The notes under the pieces: model-generated | Told to the model about the DNA's origin: nothing | Databases searched by the model: none | Seen by the model: the letters and a program-made list of their open reading frames with translations, nothing else | NCBI GenBank assembly: GCA_011523795.1 | Contig: WTFY01000003.1 | Span: forward strand, 1-64,000 | Length of the DNA stretch: 64,000 nucleotides | Reading direction: 5' to 3' | DNA from: Gammaproteobacteria bacterium | GTDB taxonomy: Bacteria; Pseudomonadota; Gammaproteobacteria; UBA4575 | In this document: piece by piece, positions 1-9,278 of the stretch | Layout of the letters: each line of letters starts with the position of its first letter | Numbering within the stretch: position 1 is the stretch's first letter | Translations under genes and position numbers: made by a program

Positions 1-57
1 AGTGAGGGCGAGTTGAAGATTGCCGCCAGGATGAATAAACAGGCCGGATACGCCTGA
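1..57 (+). CDS. C-terminal end of an unidentified gene (left-truncated)
   Basis: An open frame runs in from the left edge and ends at TGA 55-57, giving 18 residues that end in NKQAGYA. It is too short to recognise. It lies about 90 bases upstream of, and on the same strand as, a small ferredoxin gene, so it may be the oxygenase or oxidoreductase that the ferredoxin and the reductase at 1172 serve. That is inference from position only. Confidence 0.35.
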   Translation, partial: SEGELKIAARMNKQAGYA

Positions 58-146
58 ATCTTGGTGAATAGAAGCTAGAAAGAGAGACTGCGGTTGTCAA
101 ATCTGATAGAAAGTTATACAAATAAATAAACTAGGAGGTAATAACG

Positions 147-326
147 ATGGAAGTAACTTATGACGCAAATATCTGTATCCATGCTGGTGAGTGTGTGAAA
201 GGCTCCCCAACGGTCTTCAAGGTTGAAGACGGACAGTTTGTAATTGATACAAGCGCTGCTCCTGAAGCAGAGATTCGGGAGACAGTTTCGAAATGTCCAT
301 CTGGTGCGCTACAGATCCAGGATTGA
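147..326 (+). CDS. Small YjdI-type (divergent 4Fe-4S, Fer4_19) ferredoxin
   Basis: A 59-residue protein starting at ATG 147 behind a strong ribosome site (ctaggaggta at 131-140). Cysteines sit in CIHAGEC near the N-terminus and KCPSGAL near the C-terminus, the pattern of the divergent single-cluster ferredoxins related to E. coli YjdI. It probably carries electrons in the cytoplasm for a partner enzyme. Its neighbours are a GST-like protein and a flavin/2Fe-2S reductase. With only three cysteines visible, the cluster may be 3Fe-4S or have a non-Cys fourth ligand. Its physiological partner cannot be told from this window. Confidence 0.75.
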   Translation: MEVTYDANICIHAGECVKGSPTVFKVEDGQFVIDTSAAPEAEIRETVSKCPSGALQIQD

Positions 327-451
327 TTACACCACTCGGTTCAGAGTCTAATACTTTAGAATTTAAATAGCGGACATCAGGAAATTTGTTATAGCCAATT
401 CTTGGTGTGTACTCATGAAATGCTGATAAGACTTGTAAGTTAGGGGGGTAT

Positions 452-1105
452 ATGATTGGAGATCAATTGAGAACAAAAATGATTTTGAGTGGCCGACCAA
501 GTTGCCCGAACACAGGAAAGTGCTTACAGACAGCAGGTGAAAAAGGTGTAGATATAGAAGCAATTGTGATTCCAAGCATGGATGACAGTGAGTTTCTGGC
601 TAAATCTCCTTATGGCATAGGCCCTGTGCTACAGGATATTGATTTCGTGGTGTATGGAACCGGGGCCGTGATGTCTTATCTTGATGATAAAGGCTTTGGT
701 CCGTCACTAGTGCCACGTAATGGTGTACACCGAGCCGTCATGTATCAATGGGCTGGAATTGCTACTGAAAAAGTACAAGCTTTAATTGGTGATGATATTG
801 ATACGGCTGGAATAGCTACATTCTTTGATGGCTTGGATCAACAAGTCAAAAATCCACCTAAAAAAGGTGATTTTATATGTGGAGACTTCTCATTGGCAGA
901 TATTCATTGGGCAGCATGCTGCAACCTGATTGAAATCGGTGGTGCTGGAGACTTGATTAGTTCAAGGTCCGGTGTAAGTGCCTGGTACGAAAAAGTCAAA
1001 ACACATCCGTCTACAAGTAAAGAGAAGATCAACCCCTTTATTTGCCTGCCAACGGCAGATGATGTTAATTCCGGGATATTGAGAGGCATTTCAATTAACG
1101 TTTAA
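452..1105 (+). CDS. Glutathione S-transferase-like protein
   Basis: A 217-residue cytosolic protein with the two-part GST layout. The thioredoxin-fold half (about 8-85) contains GRPSCPNTGKC and the cis-Pro region YGIGPVL followed by VVYGTGAVMSYLDD, equivalent to the glutathione-binding turn of the family. The helical half (about 95-200) contains GDFSLADIHWAA, the conserved N-capping/Asp motif of GST C-terminal domains. ATG 452 follows taggggggta. The two N-terminal cysteines leave open a thiol-transferase role. The substrate is not recognisable. It is co-oriented with the flanking ferredoxin and reductase genes. Confidence 0.68.
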   Translation: MIGDQLRTKMILSGRPSCPNTGKCLQTAGEKGVDIEAIVIPSMDDSEFLAKSPYGIGPVLQDIDFVVYGTGAVMSYLDDKGFGPSLVPRNGVHRAVMYQWAGIATEKVQALIGDDIDTAGIATFFDGLDQQVKNPPKKGDFICGDFSLADIHWAACCNLIEIGGAGDLISSRSGVSAWYEKVKTHPSTSKEKINPFICLPTADDVNSGILRGISINV

Positions 1106-1171
1106 AAGCCTACTTTTTTAGTCACTAGCGTCCTCTACACCGGACAGGATGCCAGTGTAGGGTGAAGGGTT

Positions 1172-2269
1172 ATGTTTGGATTATTTGGCAGCGGTAAAAA
1201 AGACTGGCAAGCAAGTATCAATGCTGGTGAACACAAGTTTACTGTAAAAGCAGGAGATAATTTGCTCAATGCAGCATTGGGGCTTGGAATTCCTTGGCCG
1301 CATGATTGTCGGGTAGGTAGCTGTACTACTTGCAAGTGCATACTAAAAAGCGGCAAAACGAAGTCTCTTACTGATTTTTCGTATGTATTGGATCCTGACC
1401 AACTAAACGAAGGATGGATTCTTGCATGTCAAACCCGGTTAAAAAGTGATGTTGAAGTAGAAGTCGAGCTGGAAGATGCATCCCGTGCTCATCAAGTAGT
1501 TAAATTTGAGGGGTCTTTGAGCCGAATTACGAATTTGACACATGATATCAAGGAAATTGTTGTCACAGCTGACTACTCTCTACCGGACCGCAGTGGAATT
1601 GCAGGCCAGTATGCCGAGATAGGTGCTTCTGGTATAAGCGCTCCGCGATCCTATTCATTTGCTAAGGCTCCCGAAAATGAAGCTGAAAATGAAATGACTT
1701 TTTTTGTACGCCTGGTGCCGGGTGGAGAATTTACTGAATGGTTATTCAAACAAGACCGTACAGGCGAAAAAGTCACTGTGGCAGGGCCTTATGGCCAATT
1801 TTGGCTTCGACCAGGAGATGCCCAGATTGTTTGTATTGCTGGGGGTAGTGGAATAAGCTCAATCAAGGCAATTCTTGAGTCTGCAGTAAACGAGCAGGTT
1901 CAACGAAATTGCTTGTTCTTGTTCGGTGCAAGGACTCAAAAAGATCTGTATTGCTTGCAGGAAATGGACGATATTGGTACTGAATGGAATCAGAACCACT
2001 CATTTGAATTTGTTCCCGTACTCAACATGGAACCTGAAGATAGTGATTGGAAAGGTGCTAGAGGGTTGGTCACCGATCATTTGAAGTCGGCGTATATTGA
2101 TACTGGCAAACTATCTTTAAAAGAGTCACAGGGCTACTTGTGTGGTCCCCCGCCTATGATTGATGCAGCAATTGAAGTTATGGTGGCTCAGGGGATGCAG
2201 GAAGATAATATTTACTTTGATAAGTTTCTGGACGCAAGTTCTATGCCGGGAGGACGTAGCAACAGTTAG
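1172..2269 (+). CDS. 2Fe-2S/FAD/NAD(P)H oxidoreductase (oxygenase reductase component, MmoC/BenC type)
   Basis: A 365-residue three-domain electron-transfer protein. A plant-type 2Fe-2S ferredoxin domain (about 12-95) has CRVGSCTTCKC and a distal ILAC. An FAD domain (about 105-205) has RSYSFA. A pyridine-nucleotide domain (about 215-345) has IAGGSGISSIKAI and the terminal CGPPPMIDA. Such proteins move electrons from NAD(P)H to an oxygenase or hydroxylase. No oxygenase is encoded in the window, so the partner is probably upstream of the left edge. A small membrane protein gene follows by 31 bases and may belong to the same operon. Confidence 0.85.
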   Translation: MFGLFGSGKKDWQASINAGEHKFTVKAGDNLLNAALGLGIPWPHDCRVGSCTTCKCILKSGKTKSLTDFSYVLDPDQLNEGWILACQTRLKSDVEVEVELEDASRAHQVVKFEGSLSRITNLTHDIKEIVVTADYSLPDRSGIAGQYAEIGASGISAPRSYSFAKAPENEAENEMTFFVRLVPGGEFTEWLFKQDRTGEKVTVAGPYGQFWLRPGDAQIVCIAGGSGISSIKAILESAVNEQVQRNCLFLFGARTQKDLYCLQEMDDIGTEWNQNHSFEFVPVLNMEPEDSDWKGARGLVTDHLKSAYIDTGKLSLKESQGYLCGPPPMIDAAIEVMVAQGMQEDNIYFDKFLDASSMPGGRSNS

Positions 2270-2300
2270 CATGAGGTTGGAAAGTTCATAGGAGAAAAGT

Positions 2301-2516
2301 ATGCGTACAATTCAAGCTTTGTTTGTCATGGCATTATGGAGTGCTGTGTTTGTCGTGATACTGCATTTCGGTGGCTTTGTAGAGAATCATCGTGATGTGT
2401 TATGGGCCTTGGGTGGCGCAGCACTGCTTATCGTGATGCTTGTGGGAAATTTTTGGATATTTTTTGCTGTCGCCAAAGAAGATCCTTGGAGATGGGGCAA
2501 AAACCAAGATAGCTAA
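2301..2516 (+). CDS. Small two-helix membrane protein, unknown function
   Basis: A 71-residue protein with two hydrophobic segments (about 5-27 and 33-57) and a charged C-terminal tail KEDPWRWGKNQDS. ATG 2301 follows ataggaga. I do not recognise the family. It lies directly behind the oxygenase-reductase gene on the same strand, which suggests it helps anchor or complete that redox system. Confidence 0.5.
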   Translation: MRTIQALFVMALWSAVFVVILHFGGFVENHRDVLWALGGAALLIVMLVGNFWIFFAVAKEDPWRWGKNQDS

Positions 2517-2574
2517 GCGAAATAATTATTGCAGAAAAAAGAGGAATTAAGCATATATCCTCGAATCATCTCGA

Positions 2575-3624
2575 TCACGTATAGTTTTGTTTTTCCTTGA
2601 TTTCCTGGAGTGTTTTGCAGTCGATACATAAGGTTGCGGTTGGGCGTGCCTCAAGTCTCTTGATACCAATCTCAACTCCACATGCTTCGCAGTAACCATA
2701 TTCATCTGCATCAATAGCGGCTAGAGTCTGATTGATTTTTCTTACGAGCTTGCCTTCACGGTCACGTGTTCTTAGTTCTAGGCTAAACTCCTCTTCTTGT
2801 GTTGCCCTGTCAGCAGGGTCGGCGAACTGACTGGCGTCTTTTTTCATATGGTCTACTGTTCGACTGACTTCTTCAAGAAGTTCCTGCTTCCAGCGCAACA
2901 GAATGTTGCGAAAGTGTCCAAGCTGTTTTGGACTCATATAACTTTCACCACGGTGTGCGGTATAGGCAGGTATGCCTTCAACTGGGAGGGTAGCAGTAGC
3001 ACGTTTTTTTAGAAGTTGTATGCGCTTTTTCTTTTTCTCTTCTTTAGCCGCAAGCAGTATTTTCTCTTGTGATCTCGACTGAGATGATTTTGAAGTTGCA
3101 GGTTTTCTTTTTCCTGCTTGTTTGGGTTTAGTGACAGCAGGTTTTTTGGCGGTCGCACGCCGTTTAGTGGCAGCTTTCTTTTTAACAGTCGCTTTCGCGG
3201 CTGAAGGTTTCCTTACAGCTGAAGGTTTTTTTGCGGCTGTACGGGTCTTAGCCCCTGATTTTGTTACAGGTTTTCTTTTTCCTGCTTGTTTGGGTTTAGT
3301 GGCAGCAGGTTTTTTGGCAGTCGCACGCCGTTTAGTGGCAGCTTTCTTTTTAACAGTCGCTTTCGCGGCTGAAGGTTTCCTTACAGCTGAAGGTTTTTTT
3401 GCGGCTGTACGGGTCTTAGCCCCTGATTTTGTTACAGGTTTTCTTTTTCCTGCTTGTTTGGGTTTAGTGGCAGCAGGTTTTTTGGCAGTCGCACGCCGTT
3501 TAGTGGCAGCTTTCTTTTTTGCTACTGCTTTACCGGCTGATTTTTTCCCAGCAGTACGTGGTTTGGTACTAGTCTTCTTTTTGACTGCTGTTTTTTTCCG
3601 GGTAACTGATTTTTTTGCGACCAT
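2575..3624 (-). CDS. DksA/TraR-family protein with long histone-H1-like Lys/Ala repeat N-terminus
   Basis: 349 residues in two very different halves. Residues 1 to about 185 are almost only K, A, R, T, P and S (motifs such as KKAATKRRATAKKPA and KQAGKRKP), like bacterial histone-H1-like DNA-binding tails, and hold 2.5 copies of a 56-residue repeat. The C-terminal half starts near YMSPKQLGHF and is a DksA-like coiled coil followed by a C4 zinc finger (YCEACG ... LCIDC). DksA binds in the RNA polymerase secondary channel and works with ppGpp. The coiled-coil tip reads DPADRATQEEE, with the acidic character of DksA. The basic tail could tether the protein to DNA or RNA (inference). xseA lies upstream on the same strand. 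Confidence 0.85.
   Translation of the reverse strand: MVAKKSVTRKKTAVKKKTSTKPRTAGKKSAGKAVAKKKAATKRRATAKKPAATKPKQAGKRKPVTKSGAKTRTAAKKPSAVRKPSAAKATVKKKAATKRRATAKKPAATKPKQAGKRKPVTKSGAKTRTAAKKPSAVRKPSAAKATVKKKAATKRRATAKKPAVTKPKQAGKRKPATSKSSQSRSQEKILLAAKEEKKKKRIQLLKKRATATLPVEGIPAYTAHRGESYMSPKQLGHFRNILLRWKQELLEEVSRTVDHMKKDASQFADPADRATQEEEFSLELRTRDREGKLVRKINQTLAAIDADEYGYCEACGVEIGIKRLEARPTATLCIDCKTLQEIKEKQNYT
3101..3519. repeat. 168-bp in-frame tandem repeat, 2.5 copies
   Basis: Copy 1 is 3101-3268, copy 2 is 3269-3436, and a partial copy 3 is 3437 to about 3519. Copies 1 and 2 differ at only two positions that I can find. The unit is a multiple of three (56 codons), so copy number can change without breaking the DksA-like reading frame. 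Near-identity at DNA level points to recent duplication or ongoing homogenisation. Confidence 0.9.
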
Positions 3625-3713
3625 AGATCCCTCTTCTCAAATCAGCCGCCTTGATACCAGATAATAAGCAGTCTGGCAAGAACCACCTGTGATCAAATTG
3701 ACGAATGTGTATT

Positions 3714-3740
3714 TTTAAAATCATCTGGCAGGCCAGATGA
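3714..3740 (-). terminator. Rho-independent terminator of xseA
   Basis: A perfect 8-bp stem (3721-3728 with 3733-3740) and a 4-base loop. On the minus strand the stem is followed by ttttaaaaat. It sits 8 bases past the xseA stop codon. Confidence 0.6.
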
Positions 3741-3748
3741 GCAACATG

Positions 3749-5101
3749 TCAGTCTATATGCGCATTGAGGCGGCCCCTTGCCAGTCGAATGATGATTGCG
3801 TCATCAGTGTAGGCTTGTTTTGTATCGCGTAGAATTTTCCCGTCTTTCTTCAATGTAACTATTGAGTAACCCCTATTTAAAGTAGCTAGGGGACTGGCAG
3901 TGTCCAATGCGCAAACCTTTTTCTCAAGCTGATACTGAAGTTGCTCAATTCGTTTAGACAAAAGATTTTCCAGTTGCCAATACAAGTGCGAGAGAGTGAT
4001 ACAGGATTCATCCACATACGCTTTCGGAGACAACTTCTCAAATCTAATCAACAAGCTGACAAACCTTTTATCGTGGTCGGAAATTTGGTGGCTTGCGCCG
4101 CTAAGCAGACGCCTTTGAAGTTCTATTAGAAATTGCCTGTTATTCTGTACAGTCAGATCAGGGTGCAACTGATCAAGTCGTTTCGTTAACCAGTCCACTG
4201 TTTGATGGAGGTTGCCTACTGTCGTGTTGATCAGACGATTTAGAGTGTCACCACTGTGCTCAAGACTTTCAAGGACAGAGCCTGCATGTGGAACGACCAT
4301 CTCGGCAGCTGCTGAAGGAGTCGGTGCACGCAGGTCTGCAACAAAATCTGCAATAGTAAAATCTACCTCATGCCCGATGCCTGTGACAATGGGTAGCTTC
4401 GAAGCAAAAATTGCACGTGCCACGGATTCTTCATTAAAGGCCCAAAGGTCTTCAATTGAACCGCCACCCCGCGCCAGTATTATCAACTCTCCATCTCTGT
4501 TTTGATTGATGGAACGTATGGCTTCCACTACGGCGTCGGCACAAGCATCACCTTGTACTGGGGTGGCATATACCCGTATCTTGAGTAGTGGGAATCTTCT
4601 GCCCAGTACACTTAGAATGTCGCGAAGTGCAGCACCGGTAGCCGAAGTTATGATGCATAGTGATGCAGGGAAGGGAGGCAGTGTCTGCTTGTGTTTGGAA
4701 CTGAATAATCCTTCCTCGTCAAGCTTGCGTTTTAATGCTTCAAATCTGCGCTGTAAAACGCCGATACCCGCTTCTTCCATATGCTCTACTATAAGTTGAT
4801 ATTCTCCTCGAGGCTCATACAGGCCGACACGCGCCTTCACGAGTACGCTCATTCCTTCTTTGGCCTGAAAGGCCAGATGGCTGTTGGCATTCTGAAACAT
4901 GACACTGCGTACCTGGGCATGCTCATCCTTCAGTGAGAAATACATGTGACCTGAAGCAGGTCGTGAGATGTTGGAGAGTTCTCCTTCCACCCAAAGCAAT
5001 GGGAAAGTTTGCAGCAGCAGCTGTTTCACTGCCTGATTGAGTTCTTGAACAGAATAGACAGGATGTTTTTTATGAGTGAAATCTGACTGTGTGGGTTCCA
5101 T
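3749..5101 (-). CDS. xseA: Exodeoxyribonuclease VII large subunit
   Basis: 450 residues from ATG at 5101, the usual family length. An open frame extends further upstream, but only to a TTG that overlaps guaB and adds 39 unconserved residues, so I reject it. The N-terminal OB-fold (VYSVQELNQ, WVEGELSNI) is followed by the catalytic domain with the LARGGGSIEDLWAFN and TGIGHEVDFTIAD blocks, and then a long coiled-coil region. With XseB it degrades single-stranded DNA in repair and recombination. xseB is not in the window. The gene is divergent from guaB across 111 bases. Confidence 0.95.
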   Translation of the reverse strand: MEPTQSDFTHKKHPVYSVQELNQAVKQLLLQTFPLLWVEGELSNISRPASGHMYFSLKDEHAQVRSVMFQNANSHLAFQAKEGMSVLVKARVGLYEPRGEYQLIVEHMEEAGIGVLQRRFEALKRKLDEEGLFSSKHKQTLPPFPASLCIITSATGAALRDILSVLGRRFPLLKIRVYATPVQGDACADAVVEAIRSINQNRDGELIILARGGGSIEDLWAFNEESVARAIFASKLPIVTGIGHEVDFTIADFVADLRAPTPSAAAEMVVPHAGSVLESLEHSGDTLNRLINTTVGNLHQTVDWLTKRLDQLHPDLTVQNNRQFLIELQRRLLSGASHQISDHDKRFVSLLIRFEKLSPKAYVDESCITLSHLYWQLENLLSKRIEQLQYQLEKKVCALDTASPLATLNRGYSIVTLKKDGKILRDTKQAYTDDAIIIRLARGRLNAHID

Positions 5102-5155
5102 AGGGATTGTACGGCTCTGCTGTCGTGAGCAGATTCTACCTAGTATTAGCGCAAG

Positions 5156-5184
5156 TTTACCGTGATATGTGCAATCCTTATAAT
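5156..5184 (+). promoter_or_regulatory. Sigma-70 promoter of guaB
   Basis: -35 tttacc at 5156-5161, a 17-base spacer, and a perfect -10 tataat at 5179-5184. The start point would be near 5191, about 22 bases before the guaB ATG. Confidence 0.65.
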
Positions 5185-5212
5185 AAGCCACTAATACGGC
5201 ACAGGACCACTT

Positions 5213-6670
5213 ATGCAAATTAAATATGATGCTTTGACTTTTGATGATGTATCTCTGGTTCCGGCTTCCTCGAGCATTTTACCGAGAGATGTAGGTCTTA
5301 CTACGCAGCTCACCCGCAATATCAGTCTCAACATACCACTGCTTTCTTCTGCAATGGATACGGTGACCGAAGGTCGTCTTGCAATCTCGATTGCCCAGGA
5401 AGGTGGACTCGGTGTGATTCACAAAAATCTTTCGATTTCAGACCAAATAAACGAGGTGCGGATGGTCAAGAAGTTTGAAAGTGGTGTAATCAAAGATCCA
5501 ATTTGTGTCGATCCCAGCAGCAGTATCGGTGAAGTATTGGAACTCACTCGCAGAGAAAACATTTCAGGTGTGCCTGTTGTGGAAGGTGAATCTTTAGTAG
5601 GTATTGTGACCAGTCGCGATTTGCGATTTGAAACCCGCAAGGATGAGCCAGTATCAAAGATAATGACAACCCAGGAAAACCTGGTCACCGTCAAAGAAGG
5701 TGCAGGAAAAGATGAGATCAAGGCCTTGCTGCATGTGCATCGCATAGAAAAAATCTTGGTAGTAAATGATAACTTTGAATTGCGAGGCCTGATTACTGTG
5801 AAGGACATTCAGAAATCGACAGATTTTCCCCACGCATGCAAGGATGAAGAAGGAAGGTTGCTCGTTGGTGCTGCAGTGGGAGTCGGGCCTGATAAAGAAC
5901 AGCGTGTTCATGGACTAGTTCAGGCAGGAGCAGACGTGCTTGTAGTCGATACAGCTCACGGACATTCGAACACTGTGTTTGAATGCATACGCTGGATCAA
6001 GGCTGAATATCCTAAAATTCAGGTTATCGGCGGCAATATTGCTACAGGAGAAGCTGCACAAGATCTTATCCAAGCAGGTGCTGATGCGGTTAAGGTTGGA
6101 ATAGGGCCGGGTTCAATCTGTACAACAAGGATCGTGGCGGGTGTGGGTGTGCCGCAAATTAGTGCAATAGATAATGTACATCAGGCAATCAATTCTGAAA
6201 TTCCAATCATCGCTGATGGTGGTATACGCTATTCAGGTGATGTGGCCAAGGCAATTGCAGCGGGTGCCAATGCTGTCATGATTGGAGGTCTTTTTGCAGG
6301 TACCAAAGAGGCGCCGGGCGAAGTCGAGCTTTATCAGGGGCGTTCTTACAAGACTTATCGTGGTATGGGCTCCTTGTCAGCTATGCAGGAAGGCTCTGGA
6401 GATCGTTATTTCCAGGATGAAGATTCTGGAAAAGGTAAATTTGTTCCTGAAGGAATCGAGGGGCGGGTACCATACAGGGGAACTGTAGTTACTATCATCC
6501 AACAGCTTATAGGCGGCTTGCGTTCAAGCATGGGCTACGTAGGCTGTTCAGAAATTGAAGAAATGCGGACCAAGCCGGAGTTTGTAAAAATTTCATCTGC
6601 AGGGTTCCGCGAAAGCCATGTGCATGATGTAACAATCACCAAAGAAGCACCCAATTACCACCTTGAATGA
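5213..6670 (+). CDS. guaB: Inosine-5'-monophosphate dehydrogenase
   Basis: 485 residues. It oxidises IMP to XMP with NAD, the committed step of GMP synthesis. The TIM barrel is interrupted by two CBS domains (about 93-205). The catalytic loop [11 protein letters not shown] places the thioimidate cysteine at residue 303, and [12 protein letters not shown] and the flap RGMGSLSAM are present. guaA follows after 50 bases on the same strand, the usual gamma-proteobacterial guaBA operon. Confidence 0.98.
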   Translation: MQIKYDALTFDDVSLVPASSSILPRDVGLTTQLTRNISLNIPLLSSAMDTVTEGRLAISIAQEGGLGVIHKNLSISDQINEVRMVKKFESGVIKDPICVDPSSSIGEVLELTRRENISGVPVVEGESLVGIVTSRDLRFETRKDEPVSKIMTTQENLVTVKEGAGKDEIKALLHVHRIEKILVVNDNFELRGLITVKDIQKSTDFPHACKDEEGRLLVGAAVGVGPDKEQRVHGLVQAGADVLVVDTAHGHSNTVFECIRWIKAEYPKIQVIGGNIATGEAAQDLIQAGADAVKVGIGPGSICTTRIVAGVGVPQISAIDNVHQAINSEIPIIADGGIRYSGDVAKAIAAGANAVMIGGLFAGTKEAPGEVELYQGRSYKTYRGMGSLSAMQEGSGDRYFQDEDSGKGKFVPEGIEGRVPYRGTVVTIIQQLIGGLRSSMGYVGCSEIEEMRTKPEFVKISSAGFRESHVHDVTITKEAPNYHLE

Positions 6671-6720
6671 ATATTTGGGCTGCTGGCAGTTACATCTATC
6701 TACTCTGTTAGCATGAAGCA

Positions 6721-8295
6721 ATGACTGATATTCAAGCGGACAAGGTATTGATTCTAGATTTTGGGTCCCAGTATACCCAGTTGATCGCCAGGTGCATCCG
6801 TGAACTCGGCACGTACTGTGAAATACACCCTTGTGATACCTCAGCTGAAATGATCAAGGCTTTCCAACCAAAAGGCATCGTCTTGTCAGGGGGTCCGGAA
6901 TCAGTCACCGCCAATGATTCATTCTATGAAGTTGAGCCGGTATTTGACCAGGGTGTGCCCGTGCTAGGCATTTGCTATGGCATGCATGCCATGGCAAAAC
7001 AAATGGGAGGGGAAGTGAAGGTTTCAGGTCTGCGGGAGTTTGGTTATGCCCAGGTCAGGATGGAATCAGACTCCGAATTGCTTGATGGCATCAGCGACAG
7101 CAGAATGCAAAATGGAGCTTGTGTCTTGGATGTCTGGATGTCTCACGGTGACCAGGTGGTAAGACTTCCTGATGGATTTAGAGTCATAGGGAGCACCAGT
7201 AGTTCTCCTATTGCAGCTATTGCAAACGAACAGAAAAGATTGTTTGGCCTGCAGTTTCACCCTGAAGTCACACATACCAAACAGGGCAGAAGTATTCTGA
7301 AACGGTTTGTACACTCGATATGCGGTTGTGACACCAGTTGGACAACTACAAATGTCATTCGGGAGTACAGCGAGAGAATAAAGCTTCAGGTGGGCAGCGA
7401 CAAAGTGTTGCTAGCATTATCTGGGGGAGTGGATTCATCTGTTGTTGCTGCACTTCTGCACGAGGCGGTAGGTGATCAATTGACATGTATTTTTGTTGAT
7501 ACAGGTCTGATGCGTCTGAATGAGGGCGATATAATCATGCAGACTTTTGACCGGCACTTGGGAGTGAAGGTCATCCGTGTAAATGCAGAGCAGCAATTTT
7601 TCAGTGCACTCAAGGGAGTTCAAGATCCAGAAAAAAAACGAATCATGATTGGGAATCTGTTTATCAAAACCTTTGAGCGTGAAGCAGCCAAACTCCGTGA
7701 TGTCAAGTGGCTGGCACAGGGAACGATCTATCCGGATGTCATCGAGTCGGCAGGCGCGGCAACAGGTAAAGCCCACTTGATCAAGTCCCATCACAACGTA
7801 GCGGGATTGCCAAAAAATATGACGTTAAAGCTTATTGAGCCACTTAAAGAATTGTTTAAGGACGAAGTTCGTAGGATAGGTCTTGAGCTCGGACTACCCA
7901 GTGAGATTGTTTCACGGCACCCATTTCCTGGACCAGGTCTCGGGGTACGCATATTAGGTTCTGTAAATAAGAAACTTGCGGACCTGTTGAGACATGCAGA
8001 TGACATTTTTATTTCTGAGCTCAAGCAAAATTCCTTGTATGATCAGGTTTCGCAGGCCTTTGCAGTACTCTTGCCGGTAAAGTCCGTAGGTGTCATGGGT
8101 GACGGCAGGAGGTATGAAAATGTGATTGCTCTACGTGCTGTAGAGACTACTGATTTTATGACTGCAAGCTGGGCGCGGCTTCCTTATGAGTTTCTCGATC
8201 ATGTTTCCAGGCGAATCATCAATGAAGTCAGTGGAATTTCCAGAGTGACTTACGATATTTCTGGGAAGCCCCCTGCCACAATTGAGTGGGAATGA
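6721..8295 (+). CDS. guaA: GMP synthase (glutamine-hydrolysing)
   Basis: 524 residues. It converts XMP, ATP and glutamine to GMP. The class-I amidotransferase domain has its nucleophile in GICYGM (Cys85) and the His/Glu pair in [10 protein letters not shown]. The ATP-pyrophosphatase domain has the P-loop [13 protein letters not shown]. The dimerisation domain ends in the conserved [10 protein letters not shown]. Second gene of the guaBA operon; tadA follows closely. Confidence 0.98.
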   Translation: MTDIQADKVLILDFGSQYTQLIARCIRELGTYCEIHPCDTSAEMIKAFQPKGIVLSGGPESVTANDSFYEVEPVFDQGVPVLGICYGMHAMAKQMGGEVKVSGLREFGYAQVRMESDSELLDGISDSRMQNGACVLDVWMSHGDQVVRLPDGFRVIGSTSSSPIAAIANEQKRLFGLQFHPEVTHTKQGRSILKRFVHSICGCDTSWTTTNVIREYSERIKLQVGSDKVLLALSGGVDSSVVAALLHEAVGDQLTCIFVDTGLMRLNEGDIIMQTFDRHLGVKVIRVNAEQQFFSALKGVQDPEKKRIMIGNLFIKTFEREAAKLRDVKWLAQGTIYPDVIESAGAATGKAHLIKSHHNVAGLPKNMTLKLIEPLKELFKDEVRRIGLELGLPSEIVSRHPFPGPGLGVRILGSVNKKLADLLRHADDIFISELKQNSLYDQVSQAFAVLLPVKSVGVMGDGRRYENVIALRAVETTDFMTASWARLPYEFLDHVSRRIINEVSGISRVTYDISGKPPATIEWE

Positions 8296-8322
8296 ACTGT
8301 ACTGTCGGTATCAGGAACACAT

Positions 8323-8772
8323 TTGGCTGACGACAAATTCTGGATGCGTGAGGCATTGAATTTAGCACAGCAAGCTCAGGTGTGCGATGAGGTACCGGTA
8401 GGTGCAGTGATTGTACAGGATGGTTGTATCATAGGAAAAGGATTCAATCAGCCTATACGTGCAAATGATCCAAGTGCACATGCTGAAATAGTTGCCATCC
8501 GTCTTGCTGCCAGGCATTTGGGAAATTACCGAATGCCAGGCACTACCTTATTTGTAACCTTGGAACCCTGCGTAATGTGTGCCGGTGCAATTCTGCAGGC
8601 TAGAATCAAAAGGCTAGTATTCGGCGCTCATGATCCCAGTACGGGAGCAGCAGGTTCTGTCTTCAATCTGATGTCTGACCGAAGGCATAACCATACTGTT
8701 GAAATTACTGGAGGGATCTTGGAACGGGAGTGTAGCTTGCTGCTAAAAGAATTTTTCAGGTTACGTAGGTAA
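8323..8772 (+). CDS. tadA: tRNA-specific adenosine-34 deaminase
   Basis: 149 residues from TTG 8323 (an ATG at 8344 would give 142). It deaminates A34 of tRNA-Arg(ACG) to inosine. The zinc-deaminase signature is complete: HAE (His53, Glu55) and PCVMCAG (Cys83, Cys86). The TTG start keeps the DDKFWMREAL stretch that matches the family N-terminus around WMR. It lies 27 bases after guaA and is probably cotranscribed with it. Confidence 0.92.
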   Translation: MADDKFWMREALNLAQQAQVCDEVPVGAVIVQDGCIIGKGFNQPIRANDPSAHAEIVAIRLAARHLGNYRMPGTTLFVTLEPCVMCAGAILQARIKRLVFGAHDPSTGAAGSVFNLMSDRRHNHTVEITGGILERECSLLLKEFFRLRR

Positions 8773-9278
8773 ATAAAATCATATTAATAACAAAAATATA
8801 GAGGATATTTTATGATCTATTTCTTATATTTGGCTGGAGGTTCTGCAGGACTCGTAAATTCTTACGTGTACCTTGGTATGAAATGATTTGCTTGAAAAAC
8901 AGTACGTGGATAAATTGGTAGGAGAAAACAAAAAATCTATAAATTACATCCTTGAAAAAATTTTAGAATAAATCGCAATCTGTGCATACAATGCTTGCAA
9001 AGCATTGGTTTACTGGTGTAAGTTTACAGCCTACCGAAAGCTGCGAATTAGAGAGAAAAATCGAGCTTCAGGAAATAAAACAATAAGAATTACAGTTGAT
9101 GTTTAAGCCCTATTGCTCTAGGTAAGCGAAAGTATAAGGGAAGAAAAAAATAAGTCAGGCGAGTGGAATTAAATCACACTGTAAGTTTTGAGATTTCAAA
9201 ATTGACAAATTGGAAGTTAGTGTCTTGCAATGAGCAGCTAGCTTGCATCAAGAATTCCAGAAAAGGGATGTAGCTTTC
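8773..9278. other. 506-bp AT-rich intergenic region
   Basis: No convincing gene. A 24-codon frame at 8812-8886 (begins MIYFLYLAGG) follows gagg and could be a small hydrophobic peptide, but nothing else supports it. A ttgaca hexamer at 9202-9207 could be the -35 of the acyl-CoA ligase operon; the -10 at the right distance is poor. Confidence 0.4.

Noticed and set aside
3122-3664. 180-residue plus-strand frame
   Set aside because: Antisense to the Lys/Ala-rich DksA-like gene; its hydrophobic repeats are only the mirror of KK/AAK codons.
4212-4799. Two plus-strand frames of 97 residues
   Set aside because: Antisense to xseA; no family resemblance.
5102-5218. N-terminal extension of XseA by 39 residues
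   Set aside because: Would start at TTG inside guaB; not conserved in the family, and the divergent promoter lies there.
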